A stretch of 64,000 nt of DNA from Adiantum capillus-veneris. Its lineage: Eukaryota > Streptophyta > Polypodiopsida > Polypodiales > Pteridaceae. Of this stretch, positions 58,336-64,000 are shown piece after piece. Made by a program: the position numbers and the translations under genes. Location: contig CM043956.1 in the NCBI GenBank assembly GCA_014529385.2, positions 86,419,721-86,483,720 on the forward strand, in the 5' to 3' direction. The stretch's first letter is position 1, and the number at the start of each line of letters is the position of its first letter. The notes under the pieces were generated by a model, which saw only the letters and a list, made by a program, of their open reading frames with translations, made no database searches and was not told the DNA's origin.

Positions 58336-58470
58336 CTTTTGTTGTTTGGTTCATGGTTGTGGGTTGTTGTTGTCTCTGATTGTGCTTGCCCCAGCCCCAA
58401 TTGAGCAGCACGGGAGCCTCGAAGGGTGTTTAGAGGCCTCTCTTGTTGTTGCCCGCCCCGGACCGCCTCA

Positions 58471-58600
58471 GTAATTTGCACTTTTTGAATAAGCTCTTTG
58501 ACATTATGTTTATTTCTGAGCCATGGTCAATTAAGGCAACAAATGGCTCTTCAAGATCACCCACCTTGACCATTGTCTCTGTCGTAGCTCTTTCCAATGA
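58471..58600 (-). pseudogene. R6 protease N-terminal half
   Basis: The minus strand encodes EPFVALIDHGSEINIMSKS, a retropepsin active site of the D-x-G-S type, cut 13 residues later by R7. Confidence 0.8.
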
Positions 58601-60422
58601 TATCTTGAAAAGGGACTTCTTGGAATGGCTTTGTACTCCTCATCTCCACTTGAAAACTGTACTTTCTTTGTTCTTCTAGAAGAATGGTAGCATCCTACGA
58701 CATCCTCATCATGCTCTCTGTCTTCCACATGTATTACCTGTGTCTTTAAGCTTTCTCCTTTAGATTGCGGGCGAATGGTGTCAACAAGAGTTTGCCTCTT
58801 CCTCTTGATGATATCAATGATCTCCTTGTGAAACTCGTGCTTGGCTATGCCAAGGACCTCCCCCAAGGTAAACTCTATTTTTCTATTCAAAATTCTTTCT
58901 TCTAGAACTTTCTTTAAGTCTGTAGCAGCCTCAATATCAGACTGTAACTTATAAGTTGGAGTTTTAGGCTTCCCTTTTGATGACTCCTTTTTCCTCCAGT
59001 TGTACTTTCTTCCATAGTCGCTTCAGGTGGGGGTGCTTCCTGTGTTGGAGGTGCTCGAGGAGGTATTGTGTCGCTTCTTCTAGTAATCCTTTTTTATGGT
59101 CCTTTGTCACCACTCTCTCGCCTACACTTTTCTTCCACAAACACTTCGTTGTTTTGAAATTTTGCAATATAGGCATGCACTGACAAGGAGTCCACGGGGT
59201 CATTGCATCCTGTTTCTAGATGGATACAGTCACCAGCTTCATGTAGGACTTCTCTTGTAAGCTTCCCTTTCCTTGCTAGCTCCATAGCACTTGCCCACAA
59301 CTTACCATTTTCTTCAAAACTCCTTAATGGTTCAATCTTAACTATACAAGTAGATGCCTTGGATGCAGAGACGGCATGGGTAGTGGCCATATCCTCTACC
59401 AGACTCTGCATTCCTCCTTTCCCAAAGTTATCCCTTAAGGGTAAACATGTCTCCCTTAAATGAATCTTACCATCCTTGAAGAAGACAAGATCTTTTCTCA
59501 AAGCTTCACTGAAGCTGTCACATTCTCTCCTAGCATGCTCTGTGATGTCACACCATATGCATCTATGAACAAAACCTTCTTTAGGTTTTTGTTTTTGCCT
59601 TGAAGATGGTGCCAATGGTTGCCCCCTTCTCTTCAAGCATTGTGAGTTTTACTTTTAAATCCCTCATACCTTTCACAAGCTCATCTATTATAGCGTCATC
59701 AACTTTTGGAAGTATAAAGGAAGAAGGCTTTACCATCTTTTCAGAAGCTATGGAGGTAGATGGTGCACTACCAACAACCATCTTATCCCGTCTCTTTTGG
59801 CGCTTGGCAAGTAATGAAACAGCAGCTTCAACTTCGTTCCAATCTATCTTCAATCTCTGCTTTCAGCATATTTGTCCTCAAGAAGTAGATCCAATTGCTC
59901 CTGGAGCTCCTTTCCTGTTGCTTGTAAGAAGAGCTCTGTCTTTTCTGAGTTGAGTGTGGCCTTCTCCATCCTCGTGAGTTGAGCATATCATCGCTCAAAC
60001 TCCCTAAGTAGCTCTATTGGAGAGAGCCCCTCCTTCGACTTGGCTACCCACTCCAGGAAAGTTCTCTTTGCTATTCTCTCAGAGTCCTCCATGAAATACT
60101 CCTCCTTCATCACTAGCTTGAACTCCTCCCAATTTCTTCCATGCTCATTCATGATTCCTCTCACATGCTCTCTAATCTCGGGAGTCACAACAAGATCAAA
60201 GCTTTGGAGCATCTCATCTTCTCGCAGATGATGCAACTCCATCTCCTTTACATAGCCACGAAGATACTTTGTCGCATCTTTCCCATCAAATTGATCCATT
60301 TTGTGCACCACTGCTTGAATAGTGTTGGTTGTTGACACTTCTCGTCTTTCTGTAGCATGGTGTTGTTGCATAAACAAGGAAAATGCTTGAAACATCTGCA
60401 TTGTAGCGGGATTAAAAGACAT
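58531..60422 (-). pseudogene. R6 gag
   Basis: The ATG at 60422 opens MSFNPATMQMFQAF; the core includes KMDQFDGKDATKYLRGYVKE, DLVVTPEIREHVRGIM and SERIAKRTFLEWVAKSKEG. After breaks near 59990 and 59600 come a coiled-coil-like linker and the zinc knuckle CIWCDITEHARREC (near 59530), then a linker rich in charged residues to 58531. The start is only about 16 nt from the LTR edge. Confidence 0.8.
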
Positions 60423-60611
60423 ACCTTGCTGCTGCGAATGTCAAAGAGTTGGCGGTCTTGCCAGGAAGGCATCGGGCCTAGATAGCTGTGAGGGTTTGTG
60501 GGGAGACTGTGAAGGCTTTCACTTAAGCAAGCTTAGTGTTTGTAGCAAATACATTGTGTGTAGCCATTCTAATCTTACACGCAGACACACACATACGCAC
60601 ACATGAAACCC

Positions 60612-60824
60612 TCAAAACAAAACAAATATCAAAACATCAAGGCTTTGATCATATCTAATCAAAGGTAAGATGAAAGGGTTCACTGATGCATTTATAGTAG
60701 CAAGTCGTTGTGCTCCAATTAGACTGTGAATGGTTCTTTGAAACAGTAACTTACTGATTACAAAGATGTAGATGTTTTGCCTAGTGATAGGAGTGAGCCG
60801 TGTGTACAAGTCTTCTTGGTTCAT
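60612..60824 (-). CDS. Conserved small protein, R6 5' LTR, intact copy
   Basis: A 70-codon frame starting MNQEDLYTRLTPITRQ and ending YDQSLDVLIFVLF, in the transcribed part of the LTR, 190 nt upstream of gag. Intact here, while its 3' LTR counterpart has three stops. Shared with R7: NPFILPLIRYD and FQR. Confidence 0.72.
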   Translation of the reverse strand: MNQEDLYTRLTPITRQNIYIFVISKLLFQRTIHSLIGAQRLATINASVNPFILPLIRYDQSLDVLIFVLF

Positions 60825-60853
60825 AGTAATATTAAGAAAGAAAGACTCAACCC

Positions 60854-61071
60854 CTAGAGGAGAATAAATATGTGCACATCAAAAGAATTAGAGTAGTCTA
60901 GTAGTGGCAAAATAAGAGAACGTGGAGAAAGAAGAATTTCTCATAGTCTTTCCGGCCCAAAGAGTAACACAATTCTCTGTTGGAAGTGGATTTTATGGCT
61001 AATACAAACGTTAATCCTAATATTTTGCACAAAGTGAAAGGGTTGAAAGGTTACACCATGGTATTATTCAT
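60854..61071 (-). pseudogene. Conserved small protein, R6 5' LTR, upstream copy
   Basis: It has a 1-nt loss after the ATG, then FHFVQNIRINVCISHKIHF, FGPERL and a stop in place of one codon. The end reads SNSFDVHIFILL and TAG. Together with 60612-60824 it forms a tandem pair of different subtypes. Confidence 0.7.
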
Positions 61072-61501
61072 TAAGAAAGTTTAGAAAGCAGTCAAACAAT
61101 TGAGAAAAGAGATAAGAGAGACAACCAACACACAAAGATCCACACAAGCTCAAGCCAAAGAAGTGGACCACACCTCAAGAGTTTGTGGTCTTGTAGCAAC
61201 CTTGATGAAGTAGAAGATGAGTAGTAGTACCCAATACCGTTTGCGAGCCACCAACAATGCATCTTTATTATGAAAGAAGGTTACATAGAGTGTATGATTA
61301 TTACAAGTGAGGAGATAGAAGGCTTGAGGCATGAAGTAGCAAGCTCAAGATGTGTTGGGCTGAAATTGAGAGAAAGTTTCACTCAAGGAGATGGCTAGGA
61401 GTTTGGGTGATGGCTTGATAGAGTGGCTTGATTATGGGGATTGCTTGAGTGCTTGATTGATTGATGGTTTGCTTGATGCACAAGTGAGGGGCAAAAGGCT
61501 C

Positions 61502-61509
61502 TATTTATA
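61502..61509 (-). promoter_or_regulatory. TATA box of R6 5' LTR
   Basis: TATAAATA then GAGCC on the minus strand. A start near 61475 places both small frames in the RNA leader. Confidence 0.62.
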
Positions 61510-62192
61510 GGTGAAGTTGCCCCTTGAAGAAGATATTTGCTTGGAAATATCCAAGGGATTTGTGTGACAAGTGTCTAGCGTTTCAAAATATCTTGAAATT
61601 ATCTTCAAAGTTTCTAGATCTTTCTCTTCATCAAGAAATATCTACAATTTCTTCTAGATCTTTCTCCAAATATCTTCTCCTTGCCGCCACATGTCAAGGG
61701 TTAAGCCTCCAGGAGTTGTTGAGCTATGGTGGGAAAATGTGCATAAAGTGTCTTCATAAAAAATTGAGAGAGAGCTTGGTATACATCATGGATGACATCA
61801 AACAAACTCGTAGCCACTTTTCTACGGGATTTTTCTAGGTCCATAATCACTCCAAAGTGCACCTACTATCTGTAGAATGACACCTCATGGGGTATACTAT
61901 GACTAAGGCCCCTTTTGGTCGTGCGACATATTTCATATTCCACGTGGGATGCCTAGTATGTTTTATAGGCTCATTTCATCATGGCTCCAAGAAGAGGTTC
62001 ACAAAGAAGCCTGGGATCATAGTACAAAGCCCATTCCCAACAAGAGTGACACATCAGACTTCAACTAGCTTTTTGCATCCTAAATAGAAAATGGATATAC
62101 TTATGCACACTTAAGACATATGCATAAAATCCATAATATTGTACGGCTTAGCTTCCGTTCCCACTATACACGTGCCACGGCACGACAACGTG

Positions 62193-62688
<496 letters not shown>

Positions 62689-62696
62689 TTTATTTA

Positions 62697-63224
<528 letters not shown>

Positions 63225-63231
63225 CCTTGTA

Positions 63232-63605
63232 AGCTGTAGTGTGAATTCAGAACAAAAAATAGAGTGAGCAATAGGTGGCAGACGCTGATTGGATGGCTGG
63301 CTTGGTGGAAAAGGGATCCAAAGTGGGGGCAGCAGAGGGGCTGGCCAAAAGAATGTGAGGAGGAGGAGATGGAGAAGATGTGTTAAAGGTTGTAGTGGAG
63401 GTAGACATGAACGGCATGATATCTCCACAAGGGAATGCTACAAAGTGCATTGCTGGGGGGGTTCACTATCTGTAAAACTACCATATCACGTGCGTTCAAG
63501 ACATGTTTGTAAAACCCCTTATCTGTGAATTTAGTTAAGAATATAATGTACCCTTTTCTTTTAAAATCTGTAAGTTTTTTTTCAAATTTGAAAAAATAAT
63601 ACCCT

Positions 63606-63648
<43 letters not shown>

Positions 63649-64000
63649 TTCTGTAAGTTTCAAGAACTTTGAATACCCTTCTGTTGAACTCATGTCATAG
63701 GTTACATTTTTCTTAGGTGACCTCCCCGCGGTGCATTGCATCGTGCCTAGGTTTGGCATGTGCCCTCCACTCTTCAAATAGTTCAACATCTCGAAATTGC
63801 CTCAAACAATCCCCTCAACGTATTTGTATAATGCAAAATCAGTGTAGACACAAACACAAGAACATAAATATTGTAGACTTTGTAAGCTAAAATCCTCCAC
63901 GCTTTCCCAGCTACTTGAGTTGCTGGAAACCCCTTCTACGAGCTTCCCAGCTACACCAGCGATGTTCTTTCTACTACGGTTTTGTAAGGATTTGCATCTT
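63232..64000 (-). repeat. Dispersed repeat, inverted copy of 3.8-4.4 kb, split by M3
   Basis: The minus strand matches 3838-4330, including TGCAAATCCTTACAAAAC and the Ser/Pro-rich frame. It runs to the end of the window. Confidence 0.7.
63453..63730. mobile_element. M3: hAT-like MITE
   Basis: An 8-bp duplication GTGCATTG (63445-63452, 63731-63738) flanks imperfect inverted ends CTGGGGGGGTTCAC and CGCGGGGAGGTCAC. The paralogous copy at 4.13 kb has the empty site. A (CT)n(AT)n tract lies inside. It shares CACGTGCGTTCAAG with M1. Confidence 0.82.

Larger units (their letters stand above)
48182..58470 (+). mobile_element. R7: full-length Tat-like Ty3/gypsy element inside R6
   Basis: LTRs 48182-50770 and 55900-58470 (about 2.6 kb each, visibly diverged by point changes and small indels), PBS, small frame, gag remnant, protease, RT, RNase H, second RNase H, integrase and polypurine tract, all on the plus strand. 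A GTAA duplication (48178-48181, 58471-58474) borders it. It interrupts the R6 protease on the opposite strand. Several stops and a large gag deletion make it non-autonomous. Confidence 0.92.
55900..58470 (+). repeat. R7 3' LTR
   Basis: Same ends as the 5' LTR, with several indels. TATA box at 57635-57642; stem-loop at 58305-58327. The terminal hairpin is changed (AGACC instead of AGCCG). Confidence 0.9.
36347..62187 (-). mobile_element. R6: large nested gypsy element interrupted by M2, T2, X and R7
   Basis: 5' LTR 60439-62187, gag, protease, RT, RNase H, integrase, polypurine tract 39657-39671 and 3' LTR 36347-39656 lie in order on the minus strand. The LTRs start TGTTGTGCCGTGGCAC and end CTCTTTGACA. 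Removing M2 and T2 with their duplications leaves a 3' LTR of about 1755 bp against 1749 bp for the 5' LTR. Flanks AAGTG (36342-36346) and ACGTG (62188-62192) fit a 5-bp duplication with one change. Subtracting R7 and X leaves about 5.8 kb of internal sequence. Confidence 0.8.
60439..62187 (-). repeat. R6 5' LTR
   Basis: A 1749-bp LTR on the minus strand, TGTCGTGCCGTGGCAC to CTCTTTGACA. TATA at 61502-61509. It contains a decayed and an intact copy of the conserved small frame downstream of the TATA box, and the empty sites of T2 (61701-61704) and M2 (near 61550). Confidence 0.83.

Noticed and set aside
39700-62187. Reading the pol at 39.8-43.0 kb and the gag at 58.5-60.4 kb as two truncated elements
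   Set aside because: Matching LTR lengths, non-overlapping domain content and frame continuity across both gaps favour one element.

Overview
This is plant nuclear DNA made almost entirely of transposable elements. Evidence: AT-rich sequence with long (GA)n, (CT)n, (GT)n and (CA)n tracts; Ty3/gypsy gag-pol genes of several lineages; kilobase-scale LTRs with TATA boxes; MITE-like elements; and a fragment of a land-plant PPR gene. The PPR wording and the mix of gypsy lineages made me think of a seedless plant such as a fern or lycophyte, but that is a guess. No intact host gene, rRNA, tRNA or CRISPR array was found. Elements are called R (retrotransposon), L (solo LTR), T or M (small TIR elements), X (unclassified insertion) and U (unrecognised coding region).

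Layout. 1-6.5 kb: T1, a 1.36-kb TIR element flanked by TTAA; microsatellites; a PPR pseudogene. 6.5-9.2 kb: solo LTR L1. 9.8-15.1 kb: R1, a minus-strand gypsy element with LTR, PBS, a long pre-gag leader, gag, protease and RT. 15.4-22.3 kb: R2, a decayed plus-strand element with two RNase H domains. 22.8-23.3 kb: chromovirus-like fragment R3, then hAT-like MITE M1. 23.9-27.1 kb: U1, a decayed coding region I do not recognise. 27.2-31.8 kb: the 3' end of R4 (minus), split by solo LTR L2. 31.8-35.2 kb: R5 (minus), with an initiator-Met PBS and an LTR rich in paired CCAAT boxes.

36.3-62.2 kb is best read as one minus-strand retrotransposon, R6, with LTRs of about 1.75 kb and about 5.8 kb of internal sequence, blown apart by four later insertions: MITE M2, TIR element T2, a 4.6-kb insertion X with a 12-bp direct repeat, and R7, a full-length 10.3-kb element. 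Removing the insertions brings the two LTRs to within a few bases in length, and the reading frames meet across both internal breaks. The 61.7-kb LTR preserves the empty target site of T2. The right end holds dispersed repeats bounded by microsatellites, one split by MITE M3.

Two observations stand out. (1) A protein of about 70-75 aa is encoded upstream of gag in four different elements (R1, R2, R6, R7), eight copies in all, with many synonymous differences. I do not recognise it. In R6 it lies inside the LTR as a tandem pair. (2) LTRs of five elements (six copies) carry a stem-loop whose stem sequence changes with compensation, followed at once by TGGTGCCCC, which equals the start of the PBS of R1 and R7.
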